Origin: DASSFG01 sp035547915
GTDB lineage: Bacteria > Planctomycetota > Planctomycetia > Pirellulales > JAICIG01
DNA length: 36,748 nucleotides
Assembly: GCA_035547915.1 (NCBI GenBank)
Contig: DASZTS010000006.1
Span: 1-36,748 of the forward strand
Reading direction: 5' to 3'
The position numbers and the translations under genes are program-made. This document shows, in pieces, positions 15,803 through 24,654 of the stretch. The notes beneath the pieces are model-generated. The model searched no databases. It had not been told where the DNA came from and saw nothing but the letters and a program-made list of their open reading frames with translations. How positions within the stretch are numbered: position 1 is the stretch's first letter; each line of letters starts with the position of its first letter.

Positions 15803-16666
15803 ATGCCCCGTCTCTCAACGTGCATTAAGTCGTGGATCAACGCGCCGTTATACATTGTTAACTTGCAATTATCCACGTTAACGACGCAACGTGGCGAAGC
15901 GAGACGCCTTCAGAAGTTGGCTGATTCTGGGTATTTCGATCGCCCCGCGTTTCCCTTACCGCGTTCCATGGCTGCGATGGATTGTACGCCGGTTCTCATG
16001 GCGCTCGAGGAACATTTGCCTCGCTTCGCAAGTTTCACGGACGAGACGGCCAACGACGTCGGTTACCGGCTTGATAACGGCTTTTTCTCGTCGCCGGACG
16101 CGGAAGTGCTGTACACGATGGTACGTCTTCACAAACCTGGGAGAATCGTTGAGGTTGGCAGCGGCAATAGCACGAAAATCAGCCGTCAGGCGATCATCGA
16201 TGGTGGTTTGGGCACCCACTTGACGTGCATTGACCCTTGCCCGCGCACCGACGTCAGCCGCCACGCCACCGAGATCTTTCTGCAGCCAGTAGAACAACTG
16301 GCCGATCACGATGTGTTCCGGTCACTCGCCGACGGAGACCTGCTTTTCATCGATTCCAGCCACGAACTTCGGCCGGGTAACGATTGCGTGGCACTCTTCC
16401 TGCGTGTACTTCCCGGGCTGCCACCCGGGGTATTGGTCCATATCCATGACGTCTTCCTGCCGTACGATTACCCGCCGTGGTTCGCAGACGTGGGATTGGC
16501 ACAGTGTGCGGAACAATACTTGGTGCAAGCGATGTTGATGCCTGAAGCTGGCTTCGATGTGCTCTGGGCCAGCCAATACATGGTCCGAACGGATGAGCGG
16601 GTATCGAGGATACTGCCCGCGGCATCGGCACGCTGGGCGACCAGTCTCTGGCTACGAAAACGATGA
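15803..16666 (+). CDS. class I SAM methyltransferase-like protein (Methyltransf_24 type)
   Basis: 287 residues using the ATG at 15803. The frame is open further upstream into the preceding gene, but that extension overlaps the FkbM gene and looks non-coding. Motif I is IVEVGSGNST (about 115-124), then LTCIDPCP, LLFIDSSHEL (about 180) and VHIHDVFLPYDYPPW (about 213-227). The gene at 28273 has the same arrangement (IVQIGCGVST, LFFVDSTHTL, VHFHDVMFPYDYP), so the two are paralogues. The family is usually annotated as SAM-dependent methyltransferase of unknown substrate. In this context it probably modifies a sugar. Its stop overlaps the next start (ATGA). Confidence 0.8.
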   Translation: MPRLSTCIKSWINAPLYIVNLQLSTLTTQRGEARRLQKLADSGYFDRPAFPLPRSMAAMDCTPVLMALEEHLPRFASFTDETANDVGYRLDNGFFSSPDAEVLYTMVRLHKPGRIVEVGSGNSTKISRQAIIDGGLGTHLTCIDPCPRTDVSRHATEIFLQPVEQLADHDVFRSLADGDLLFIDSSHELRPGNDCVALFLRVLPGLPPGVLVHIHDVFLPYDYPPWFADVGLAQCAEQYLVQAMLMPEAGFDVLWASQYMVRTDERVSRILPAASARWATSLWLRKR

Positions 16667-17493
16667 GCATCAAGCAGGTGACTCGCTCGGTTTGGGGGAA
16701 TCCCGGCAATCGTGGCCGACGGCTATACAAGACGCTGGCCGCTGTGCGCTGGCAGTTCCAGAAGCGGATCGTGAGGTCGCCCCGGACGATCATGCTGGCC
16801 AACGGGGTTCGGTTTCGTGCCTATCCTGATTGTGTTGTCTCGTCTGCCTTGATTTACGCGGACTGGCCCGAATTCCATGAACTGCGGTTTGTTCGCAAGC
16901 AGCTATGCCCCACCGACCTTGTAGTTGACGTGGGCGCCAACGTCGGACACGTGTCGTTGTTGTTAGCCGACATCGTCGGCGCGGAGAACTTGGTCGCTTT
17001 CGAGCCTACGCCGGTGACCTATGCTCGCCTGGTTGAAAACTGGCAGCTCAACGGGTGGCAAACCGATAGGCTATACCAGGCCGCCGTGGGAGCAACAGCA
17101 GGCAAGGTCTGCCTGCGCGACGTACCACATCCGCTAACAACAAACGCGGTGGGGCCGGTGCTCGGTCCGACGATCGAGGTGCCGCTCGTCAGCCTTGATG
17201 ATTTCCGGGCTGACCTTCCTGACCGCCGGATCGGTCTTTTGAAAATCGACGTCGAGGGGTACGAAAGCAAGGTGTTCGGTGGTTGCCGGCGGTTACTGTC
17301 CGAGAATAGGCCCAGGCTGGTGATGTTCGAGTCGTTGCAAGGGCATATTGATGCCGAAATCGCGACTGTGTTGGCTGACGCTGGCTACGCAAGCTTTGAG
17401 CTCAACGCGGACGGTCGACCAGATTTTGCTCGCGCCACGGCACAAAACCAGTTCGCTGTACCGGCTGAAACTATCGCACATCTCGAGCGATGA
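16663..17493 (+). CDS. FkbM family SAM-dependent methyltransferase
   Basis: 276 residues. Motif I VVDVGANVGHVSLL (about 87-100), post-I LVAFEPTPVTYARL (about 110-123), and the FkbM block LLKIDVEGYESKVFGG (about 193-208). The start ATG overlaps the preceding stop by four bases (ATGA), and the next gene overlaps its own stop in the same way, so translation is probably coupled through 15803-18875. Likely an O-methyltransferase acting on a sugar of the repeat unit; the acceptor is unknown. Confidence 0.9.
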   Translation: MSIKQVTRSVWGNPGNRGRRLYKTLAAVRWQFQKRIVRSPRTIMLANGVRFRAYPDCVVSSALIYADWPEFHELRFVRKQLCPTDLVVDVGANVGHVSLLLADIVGAENLVAFEPTPVTYARLVENWQLNGWQTDRLYQAAVGATAGKVCLRDVPHPLTTNAVGPVLGPTIEVPLVSLDDFRADLPDRRIGLLKIDVEGYESKVFGGCRRLLSENRPRLVMFESLQGHIDAEIATVLADAGYASFELNADGRPDFARATAQNQFAVPAETIAHLER

Positions 17494-18875
17494 TGGCGAG
17501 TTCCATGGCTACCGGAGCAGGTATAACCCTAGGATCGATGCGCCGCGTGTTGATCGTCTCGCCGCATTTCCCTCCCACGAACGCGGCCGACATGCACCGG
17601 GTACGAATTAGTTTGCCGTTCTACCAGGACTTTGGTTGGGATCCGGAGGTTCTGGCGGTAGATGCGGCGTATGTGGAAGGAACGCGCGAGCCCGCGCTGC
17701 TGGAAACGGTCCCGGAAGGCGTGCCGATGCATCGAGTCAGGGCGTTGCCGGCCCGTCTGGCCCGAAAGGTCGGCTTTAGCGCCTTGGGATTGCGTGCTTT
17801 TCCGTTTCTGTATCGGCAGGGACTGCGAGTTATCCGGCTGAGAAAGCCGGACTTGATTTTCTTTTCGACGACGATGTTTCCGGTAATGCCACTGGGTCGG
17901 CTTTGGAAGCGACGATTTGGCGTGCCGTTCGTGCTTGACATGCAAGACCCCTGGGTCACCGACTACTATGACCGCAATCCCGGTGCGCCACGCCTCCCAA
18001 AGCATCGCTTGGCGCAGCGAATGCACAAGATGCTCGAGCATTGGACGATGCGCGATGTAGATGGTTTGTTGGCGGTTTCCGAGACCTACCATCACGCCTT
18101 GCGTGAACGCTATCCCTGGATTCCCGAGTCTGCCTGTCATACGCTTCCGTTTGGCGCCCCAGCATCTGATTTCGAGATCGCTGGACGGGCGGACTCCTCT
18201 ACTAAGCTGTTTAACGCAGGCGACGGGTTATGGCACGGTGTTTATGCCGGTAGACTCGGCGCAGATATGCGGCTGGTATGTCATGCGATTTGCAAGGCGC
18301 TCGTCGCCGGTCTGCAAGAAAACCCGTCCTTGTTCGGACGTGTGCGATTGCACTTCGTTGGCACCGACTACGCGGTGGGGGCGGCGGCTAAAGCCACGAT
18401 TCAGCCAATCGCTGATTCAATGGGTCTAGGCGAAGTAATCTCCGAACAACCGGGGCGTCTACCGTACATGGAAGTGCTGCGTCTATTAAAGGCCGCCGAT
18501 TTTCTTTTGGTGCCCGGTTCGGACGATCCCGCATATACGGCGTCTAAACTTTATCCGTATATTCTGGCGAGAAAACCGTTATTAGCGGTGTTTCACCAGG
18601 CGAGCAGCGTCGTACAAGTAGTTCGCTCCACGGCCGCTGGAGATGTGGTTACGTTCGATTCCGCCGATACGCATTGCGAAATCGCCGCCCGGCTGTTGCC
18701 GGTTTGGAAGGCCTTGCTTACTTGGCTTCCGTTCCGACCTCCGACCAATTGGCGAGCCTTTGAGCCTTATACGGCGCGTGAGATGACGCGCCAGCAGTGC
18801 GAGTTTTTCGATCGCGTCCTGCAACGACGGATTCATAACCATCGCTCGAACGGCGTCCTGCGCGAGACAGCCTAG
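17490..18875 (+). CDS. GT4-type glycosyltransferase
   Basis: 461 residues; the first ATG (17490) overlaps the previous stop. The conserved part begins at residue 17 with MRRVLIVSPHFPPTNAADMH, so the ATG at 17538 is a possible alternative start. GT-B features: HFPP loop, FVLDMQDPWVTDYY (about 149-162), an acceptor-side domain, and the C-terminal ASKLYPYILARKPLLAVFHQ segment (about 351-370) where the donor nucleotide binds. The classic EX7E motif is not evident. It resembles 'glycosyltransferase family 4' proteins of planctomycete and proteobacterial EPS loci. Donor and linkage are unknown. Confidence 0.82.
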   Translation: MMASSMATGAGITLGSMRRVLIVSPHFPPTNAADMHRVRISLPFYQDFGWDPEVLAVDAAYVEGTREPALLETVPEGVPMHRVRALPARLARKVGFSALGLRAFPFLYRQGLRVIRLRKPDLIFFSTTMFPVMPLGRLWKRRFGVPFVLDMQDPWVTDYYDRNPGAPRLPKHRLAQRMHKMLEHWTMRDVDGLLAVSETYHHALRERYPWIPESACHTLPFGAPASDFEIAGRADSSTKLFNAGDGLWHGVYAGRLGADMRLVCHAICKALVAGLQENPSLFGRVRLHFVGTDYAVGAAAKATIQPIADSMGLGEVISEQPGRLPYMEVLRLLKAADFLLVPGSDDPAYTASKLYPYILARKPLLAVFHQASSVVQVVRSTAAGDVVTFDSADTHCEIAARLLPVWKALLTWLPFRPPTNWRAFEPYTAREMTRQQCEFFDRVLQRRIHNHRSNGVLRETA

Positions 18876-18876
18876 C

Positions 18877-20136
18877 ATGATGCAAGATTCGCAAACGATC
18901 AACGTCGACACCGAGGTGCTTGGCGGAGTGGAAACTGCTCATGTGCCTGATGGTGCCGCCGGTACGGTGCCAACTGGAGGGCTGTCGGGCCGGCGAATCC
19001 TGTTCGTTATGCCATCGATACCGTTGCAAGGCATGGAGCGCGCCACAATCCAGATCATGCGAATACTTATCGGCCAGGGCGCCGAAGTATTATGCGTGAC
19101 CGAACGCACGTACGGTGACAAGGTGCGCGCGGAGGTGGAGCGCCTCGGCGCGCGTTGCATCGCCATCGACTGCCATGTGAAACTCGAGCTTGCAAAGAAT
19201 CCGCGGACGATGGGACGCATGTTTTGGCACTGGGCGCGGTTTGCACTGGCGCTTCGACGAACGATCCGAGAATTTCGGCCAACCCATATACATATTACAA
19301 ATATTTCGTTTTTCATTTATTCTTTCCCGGCTATTTGGCGTACAAAATCCCCGGTCGTTTTCCGTCTGTCAAACCCTCCAGTCGCTGGGCTTCCACGAAT
19401 GAAACAAGCGGCGTGGAACTGGATCTGGCGGCGGTGCGTGCCTGCGGCGTGCGATGTCTTGGTCTGCAACTCCCAATTCGCGCTCGCTCAGTTGCGTGCG
19501 CGGGGTGTCGACTTCCCCAACGTGGTGCTGCTCAACAATTGCTTGCCCGAGCGGTCGGTGGATGGTCCCAGCGATATTCCGCCGATTCGTTCGGACCGAT
19601 TCAACATTGTGTACCTCGGCCGGATCCAGCCGAAGAAGGGGTGCGAGCTGTTGGTCGATGCGGCGATTCGGATGCTCGATGAAGGGCTGCAAGTCGATGT
19701 CGTGCTCGCGGGTGAGTACCAGTGGCAGAATCCCTTCGCGGAGGCGCTGATTGCCAGGGTGGCGCGCGCTGGTTGCGCCGAGCATATCCGGTTTTTGGGC
19801 GAAGTGCAGGATGTTTTCGGTCTCCTTGACGCGTGCGACCTGCACGTACACGCTTCGTTGACCGAGTCCTTTAGCAACGCGGTGCTGGAAGCGAAGTCGC
19901 GCGGTGTGCCCTCGGTCGCATTTCCATGCACATCGTTGCCGGAACAGATCACGCATCTGCAAGACGGCTATCTCTGTTCAGACTCGAGCAGTGATGCCCT
20001 TTATGAAGGGATCCGCTTCTTCGTCGATCATCCGGAGGAACGGCGCGCTGCTGGCCATGCGGCCCGCAGGTCGTTGGAGCGATATTCGGTGGAGCGCGCC
20101 GCCCGGGCTTGGGTACAACTATACCAGGAAGTTTGA
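18877..20136 (+). CDS. GT4-type glycosyltransferase
   Basis: 419 residues. After a variable N-terminal ~38 residues, the GT-B fold starts at RRILFVMPSIPLQGMERATI. The second domain has FNIVYLGRIQPKKGCELLVD (about 244-263), VLAGEYQW, and the donor site LTESFSNAVLEAKSRGVPSV with the EX7E pattern (E-SFSNAVL-E, about 329-337). This is a standard retaining GT4 glycosyltransferase. It begins one base after the preceding stop codon, so the genes are translated together. A short AT-rich patch around 19295-19325 (ATACATATTACAAATATTTCG) within the gene stands out from the GC-rich surroundings. The sugar transferred is unknown. Confidence 0.9.
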   Translation: MMQDSQTINVDTEVLGGVETAHVPDGAAGTVPTGGLSGRRILFVMPSIPLQGMERATIQIMRILIGQGAEVLCVTERTYGDKVRAEVERLGARCIAIDCHVKLELAKNPRTMGRMFWHWARFALALRRTIREFRPTHIHITNISFFIYSFPAIWRTKSPVVFRLSNPPVAGLPRMKQAAWNWIWRRCVPAACDVLVCNSQFALAQLRARGVDFPNVVLLNNCLPERSVDGPSDIPPIRSDRFNIVYLGRIQPKKGCELLVDAAIRMLDEGLQVDVVLAGEYQWQNPFAEALIARVARAGCAEHIRFLGEVQDVFGLLDACDLHVHASLTESFSNAVLEAKSRGVPSVAFPCTSLPEQITHLQDGYLCSDSSSDALYEGIRFFVDHPEERRAAGHAARRSLERYSVERAARAWVQLYQEV

Positions 20137-20164
20137 CCCGGCCGATCGTCCGCCACGATTCAGC

Positions 20165-21049
20165 ATGCTACCAAACTTTATAGGCATTGGCGCGCCGAAG
20201 GCGGGCACCACTTGGTTAGCCCGCTGCCTCGGAGAGCATCCGCAGATCTTTATGGCGGCGGTCAAGGAAACGAGTTTCTTCCGTTATGCCGATCCGGACG
20301 GGCGAATAAAGGAATATGAGGAGCATTTTGCCGGTGCTGAGGGGGCTGTGGCGGTAGGTGAATTTACTACTAGTTATCTTGAATCTGATCGGCCGCCGGT
20401 TGCGATAAACCGCCTGCTTCCCCAAGTCCGATTACTTGTTTCCCTTCGTAACCCCATCGATCAGGTGTATTCACACTATTGGCACCTCGCGCGGCAGAAC
20501 TTCCATCTGTGGGCTGCGCGCGACGTGCCGCGCAGTTTCGAAGAAGCCGTCGAGTGTCAGCCGGATAGATTGTTTGCCGTCACACAATATCACCACCATT
20601 TGCGACGCTGGCTCAACTACTTCGAGCGGCGCCAGCTCTTGATCCTGTTCTATGACGATCTACGCTGCCATCCGCAGCAGGTGCTTTGCCAGGTCTATGA
20701 CTTTCTCGGCGTCGATCCGAGCTTTGTGGCCCCATCGACCCAAGAAAGTGGGGCCACGGTACGGCGCGGAGTTTCACCCCGTTCTTCAGGCTCCGGCCGC
20801 ATGCATGCAATCCTGTACGACCGATTGAATCGTTGCGTGTACCGGCCACTCAAAAACCTATTGGGCGTGCGACGAGCGGCGCGACTCAAGGACCTGTTTC
20901 ACATTCGGCAAGTAATGGAAACGGTCTTCTTTCAGCCGGGTTACCCCCCTATGCATCCCGACACACGAGCCATGCTCGCGAAGCGATTTGCCGACGAAAT
21001 TGGGGCGCTCGAAGAGCTGACCGGGAAGGATTTGAGTCATTGGAAATGA
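20165..21049 (+). CDS. PAPS-dependent sulfotransferase
   Basis: 294 residues using the ATG at 20165; the frame is open upstream inside the previous gene, but conserved sequence starts here. The 5'-phosphosulfate loop is APKAGTTWLARCL (10-22). The 3'-phosphate-binding segment is LVSLRNPIDQVYSHYWHLAR (91-110), with the Arg and Ser expected to contact PAPS. KETSFF (34-39) and the C-terminal FYDDLRCHPQQVL complete the Sulfotransfer family pattern. It transfers sulfate from PAPS to a hydroxyl, here presumably of the repeat unit in the cytoplasm, giving a sulfated polymer. The stop overlaps the next start (AATGAG). A heparan-like sulfotransferase architecture fits better than a tyrosyl-protein one, but the acceptor is unproven. 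Confidence 0.9.
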   Translation: MLPNFIGIGAPKAGTTWLARCLGEHPQIFMAAVKETSFFRYADPDGRIKEYEEHFAGAEGAVAVGEFTTSYLESDRPPVAINRLLPQVRLLVSLRNPIDQVYSHYWHLARQNFHLWAARDVPRSFEEAVECQPDRLFAVTQYHHHLRRWLNYFERRQLLILFYDDLRCHPQQVLCQVYDFLGVDPSFVAPSTQESGATVRRGVSPRSSGSGRMHAILYDRLNRCVYRPLKNLLGVRRAARLKDLFHIRQVMETVFFQPGYPPMHPDTRAMLAKRFADEIGALEELTGKDLSHWK

Positions 21050-22317
21050 GCGGCACGGACGATATCCCATTACGATTGGGAATTCTGGCCACGCATCCAA
21101 TCCAATATCACGCGCCGTGGTTTCGCCACCTCGCTCAGCGATTCGATCTGGAAGTTTTCTTCGCCCATCAACAAGATGCGGCCGGTCAGGCCGCAGCGGG
21201 GTTCATGGTGCCGTTCGAATGGGACGTGCCGCTCTTGGAAGGCTATCGTTACCGCTGGCTGCGGAACGTGGCCCGTCGCCCGAGCGTTGGCAGCTTTCGC
21301 GGTTGCGATACACCGGAACTGTCGGAGCTGATCGCGAATGGCGGTTTCGATGCAGTCTTGGTGTGCGGTTGGAACAAGAAGTGCTTTTTGCAAGCGCTCG
21401 CGGCGTGTAAGAAGCAGGGCGTACCGATCCTGGTGCGAGGCGATTCGCAGCTCAACTCTCGCCGGTCGTACCTCAAGGCCGCGGCAAAGCATGTCGCCTA
21501 CCGTTGGTTCCTGCGCCGGTTCGATGCGCACCTGTTCGTCGGCCGGCGCAACCACGAGTATTTGGTTCACTACGGCGTACCGAAGGATCGCTTGTACTTC
21601 TGCCCGCACTTTGTCGATAACGAATTCTTTGCCAGCCGGGCCGCTTGGGCGGCTGGCACTGGTGCGAGCGCGCGAGTACGCCAGGAACTGGGCATTCCCT
21701 CAGATGGCTTTGTGTTCTTGTTTGTAGGCAAGCTGCTGGAGCGCAAGCGTCCTGCCGATTTGATCAACGCATGCTTGAAGGCATTTCCGACTCCCGCGGG
21801 CGCCGGTGCATACGCTGTATTTGTCGGTGACGGGCCATTGCGCGAGTCATTGAACCAGCATGCGTCGATCATGAGTGATCGCATTCGTTTCGCAGGTTTT
21901 CGTAACCAGTCTGAATTGCCCGCCTATTACCAGGCCGCCGACGCGTTGGTACTCCCGTCCGACGCGAGTGAAACTTGGGGATTGGTGGTTAACGAGGCGA
22001 TGGCTTGCGGGCGGCCGTGCATCGTTAGCGACGCAGCAGGGTGTGGTCCCGACTTGGTCGACAATGCCGACACCGGGTTCGATTTTCCCTTGGGTGATAC
22101 CGATGCACTAGCCGAGCGCATGCTAGCCTTACGGAGTCGCGTGCGACAGAACCCGGAAAGCGTTCTCACGGCGCTGGCGGCTAAAACACAGCAATTCTCG
22201 CTCGCGAGCGCCACGAACGGTCTAGCTGGCGCCCTTGAAGCGATCGTAGTACGCAGACAGGGATTCCGAACGCCCCGTATGCCGATACCGTTTACCTCCC
22301 GGGCGAAAGTTAGGTGA
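21046..22317 (+). CDS. GT4-type glycosyltransferase
   Basis: 423 residues using the ATG at 21046, which overlaps the sulfotransferase stop; upstream in-frame starts would lie deep inside that gene. It opens with LRLGILATHPIQYHAPWFRH, a hallmark of a GT4 subgroup. The second domain has FVFLFVGKLLERKRPADLIN (about 224-243), FVGDGPLRESL and FAGFRNQSELPAYYQAAD. The donor site is SETWGLVVNEAMACGRPCIV with an intact EX7E (E-TWGLVVN-E). It adds one sugar of the lipid-linked unit. The gene ends overlapping the GTG start of the methyltransferase at 22314. Confidence 0.9.
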   Translation: MSGTDDIPLRLGILATHPIQYHAPWFRHLAQRFDLEVFFAHQQDAAGQAAAGFMVPFEWDVPLLEGYRYRWLRNVARRPSVGSFRGCDTPELSELIANGGFDAVLVCGWNKKCFLQALAACKKQGVPILVRGDSQLNSRRSYLKAAAKHVAYRWFLRRFDAHLFVGRRNHEYLVHYGVPKDRLYFCPHFVDNEFFASRAAWAAGTGASARVRQELGIPSDGFVFLFVGKLLERKRPADLINACLKAFPTPAGAGAYAVFVGDGPLRESLNQHASIMSDRIRFAGFRNQSELPAYYQAADALVLPSDASETWGLVVNEAMACGRPCIVSDAAGCGPDLVDNADTGFDFPLGDTDALAERMLALRSRVRQNPESVLTALAAKTQQFSLASATNGLAGALEAIVVRRQGFRTPRMPIPFTSRAKVR

Positions 22318-23039
22318 GCATGGGCTTGCAACGTTATTTCCCGAAGTACGACGATTACGGCGCCTACCATTGGGAGGAATGCGATCGTTCAGCGCGCCGC
22401 TTCAATCCACCGTTGGTTGCGCGCTATGCGGCTGTCGTGCGTAGAGTGTCGTCCGGCCAACGCGTTCTGGATGTGGGTTGTGGCGATGGCTACCTGATGA
22501 GTTTGCTAAGCCCGCTGGCAGAGTCGGTGACTGGCATCGATCCCGAGCCGGCAGCCATCGCTTTGGCAAACGACAAATTGAAAGACTACCATAATTGTTC
22601 GGTTAACGTTGGTTCGTGCTACGACCTGGAATTCCCGGACAATTCGTTCGGCTCCGTGGTAATGGCCGACATGATCGAACACGTGGACGATGACGATCTC
22701 TGCGTGCAAGAAGCTAGCCGGGTCCTTTCTCCCGAGGGGACGGTGATTGTCACGACGCCTCGTCGCCGTCAAGATCGGCCGATTGGGCGGGATCATGTGA
22801 GGGAATACACTGCAGACGAACTTGCGCAACTGATGCGGCGGTGGTTCGCCGAAATTCAAATTGTTGGGTTGTGGCCGCTCAACTGGTCAAAACTGTATCG
22901 TACGAAGCTTGGCTGGAGAGCTATCAAGATCCTCGCGCGCCACTGCGGTAATCCCTTCGATCGTGAGGGGACAGATACAGACCAATTTGCGATGCTGCTC
23001 GCCGTGGGCCGGCAACCGCGCAAGCAAACCGTAGGCTAG
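22314..23039 (+). CDS. class I SAM-dependent methyltransferase (Methyltransf_11 type)
   Basis: 241 residues from a GTG start that overlaps the preceding stop (GTGA). Motif I is VLDVGCGDGYLMSLL (about 51-65), then GIDPEPAAIALAND (about 75-88), SFGSVVMADMIEHVDDDDLC (motif II region, about 113-132), VLSPEGTVIVTTPRR (about 140-154). This is the UbiE/UbiG-like fold. Likely methylates a sugar or the lipid-linked end; the acceptor is not readable. It is followed directly by the membrane polymerase candidate. Confidence 0.9.
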   Translation: MSMGLQRYFPKYDDYGAYHWEECDRSARRFNPPLVARYAAVVRRVSSGQRVLDVGCGDGYLMSLLSPLAESVTGIDPEPAAIALANDKLKDYHNCSVNVGSCYDLEFPDNSFGSVVMADMIEHVDDDDLCVQEASRVLSPEGTVIVTTPRRRQDRPIGRDHVREYTADELAQLMRRWFAEIQIVGLWPLNWSKLYRTKLGWRAIKILARHCGNPFDREGTDTDQFAMLLAVGRQPRKQTVG

Positions 23040-23156
23040 AGTCGGAACGTGTTTGACGGCAGTCGGCAACCTCCGAGATCGTTTCCGTCCCGACGGGCAA
23101 ATGGCCGATCGCCCTTGCTGCGCGCGAGCCATGCCGCCCTGCGAGCGCGGGTTGAG

Positions 23157-24638
23157 ATGCCGACTTCGAGGCTCATGCTTTTGATCGCCTTGGCCGCACT
23201 TATCGCCAGTGCTGTCTGCACAGACTTTGTGGCGGGAATGGCGGTGGTCGCATTGGGGGCGGTGTTCTTGCTGTTGCGCGGCAGCGGCGACCCTGGGATA
23301 TTCATGTTCTGCTTGGCGTACCAATGGATGTTCATTGTCACCGGCTTGATATTCCAGGACTTGATGGGAGTGTACCCGGGCAACATTCCGACCGATTCGT
23401 TGGGTACTGCGGTGGCGCTGATGTTGTTGTCACTGGTGGCGCTGGCAGGCGGTATTCGCGGGGGGATGATCCTTTGCGACCATCTGACCGGTCCGCTGCA
23501 CGTCAGTATGGCGGCTAAAGAAGCCACCTATGACGTCAACCGGCTATTCTGGCTGGTAATCAGCTTGTTCGCTGCATCTTGGCTTACAAACGCCACATCC
23601 CGGCAGGTGGCATATTCAATCTCGCAGATACTGTCCGCTGGCGTTCAGTTCCGTTTTGTTTTTTTGTACATGCTGTTTCTGACGGTCATCCGGAGCGGCC
23701 GTGGCTGGGGGCGTGGGCTGGTCGCGTTGGCGTTCGCCTTGATCCCGACATTCACTTCGGGGATGTCGAGTTTTAAAGAACTGTTGTTCATGCTCTTGCT
23801 GGCAATGCTCACGGAGATTGCCCGGCGACGCGCCACGATCGGCTTAAGCCGGGGGATGAAGCGAACCTGCTTGGCGGCGGCCTGCTTGGCGATGGCTTTG
23901 GTGCCGGTAGGGTTGATCTGGAATGGGGCCATCAAGCCGGCGTGGCGCCCCCAGGTGCAAGGTGCGCAAAGGATCGAGGGGTCTAGGATCGCCCTCCTCG
24001 GAGCGTTCTTCAATACGGCCGTCGATGCCATAACACACATGGATTGGACATCCAGCGTCGAAACGTCCGCCCAGCGCTTTTCGAATGCGCCGTATCTTTT
24101 TTCGCGGGTGGTCGACCGTATTCCGGGCCAGATCCCATATGAGGATGGGTCGCTGACTTGGCGCGGGGTGCAACACATTTTGACCCCTCGCTTCCTGTTC
24201 CCGAACAAGGTCAACCTTGGATCCGATTCGTGGATGGTACGCAAATACGCCGGTGTCGCGGCCGCCGGCGAGGAATCGGATACGTCGGTTGGGCTCAGTT
24301 ACCTCGCGGAGTTTTACATCGACTTCGGCCCCATAGGCATGTGCGTTGCCGCGTTCTGCTTTGGCTCCCCGCTGGGAATGGCCTACCGATCGCTGGCGCT
24401 TGTGGCCCCTTCGCCTCCATTCTATGCCGGTTCGGCGGCGACTGTAATGATCGGCGGCTTCATGGGCCTGGAGGCCGGCTTCGCTAAATTATTGGGCACG
24501 TTGGTCATGAATCTTGCGGTGTTCGCAGTTTTATTAAGAATATTCGGACGTAGGTGGCACTCAGCGCTGGTCCTCGTACCCAAGCAGCGACGGAGACCCT
24601 CCGCCATCGGAACAAGGGTCGTCAACAAGCCGTCATAA
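23157..24638 (+). CDS. polytopic membrane protein, candidate O-antigen/EPS polymerase (Wzy-like)
   Basis: 493 residues with the ATG at 23157; a GTG at 23049 would add 36 basic, low-complexity residues. About 11-12 hydrophobic helices lie along the protein, for example LMLLIALAALIASAVC, VALMLLSLVALAGGI and LVISLFAASWL. A long polar loop (about 265-385) includes APYLFSRVVDRIPG and RFLFPNK, followed by YLAEFYIDFGPIGMCVAAF. Wzy polymerases are recognised by topology (10-14 helices with a large periplasmic loop) rather than sequence, and this is the only gene here that fits. The role is therefore inferred from topology plus the presence of a flippase and a Wzc. An EpsG-like or unrelated membrane protein remains possible. 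It is not an exosortase: no Cys/Arg/His exosortase pattern was found. Confidence 0.7.
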   Translation: MPTSRLMLLIALAALIASAVCTDFVAGMAVVALGAVFLLLRGSGDPGIFMFCLAYQWMFIVTGLIFQDLMGVYPGNIPTDSLGTAVALMLLSLVALAGGIRGGMILCDHLTGPLHVSMAAKEATYDVNRLFWLVISLFAASWLTNATSRQVAYSISQILSAGVQFRFVFLYMLFLTVIRSGRGWGRGLVALAFALIPTFTSGMSSFKELLFMLLLAMLTEIARRRATIGLSRGMKRTCLAAACLAMALVPVGLIWNGAIKPAWRPQVQGAQRIEGSRIALLGAFFNTAVDAITHMDWTSSVETSAQRFSNAPYLFSRVVDRIPGQIPYEDGSLTWRGVQHILTPRFLFPNKVNLGSDSWMVRKYAGVAAAGEESDTSVGLSYLAEFYIDFGPIGMCVAAFCFGSPLGMAYRSLALVAPSPPFYAGSAATVMIGGFMGLEAGFAKLLGTLVMNLAVFAVLLRIFGRRWHSALVLVPKQRRRPSAIGTRVVNKPS

Positions 24639-24654
24639 GGTTGCTTTTACCGGA

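Noticed and set aside
19904..20164. Upstream extension of the sulfotransferase frame
   Set aside because: It overlaps the 3' end of the preceding glycosyltransferase, and family similarity begins at the ATG at 20165.
23157..24638. The polytopic protein considered as the missing exosortase
   Set aside because: It is too long, and I found no exosortase Cys/Arg/His motif arrangement; topology fits a polymerase better.
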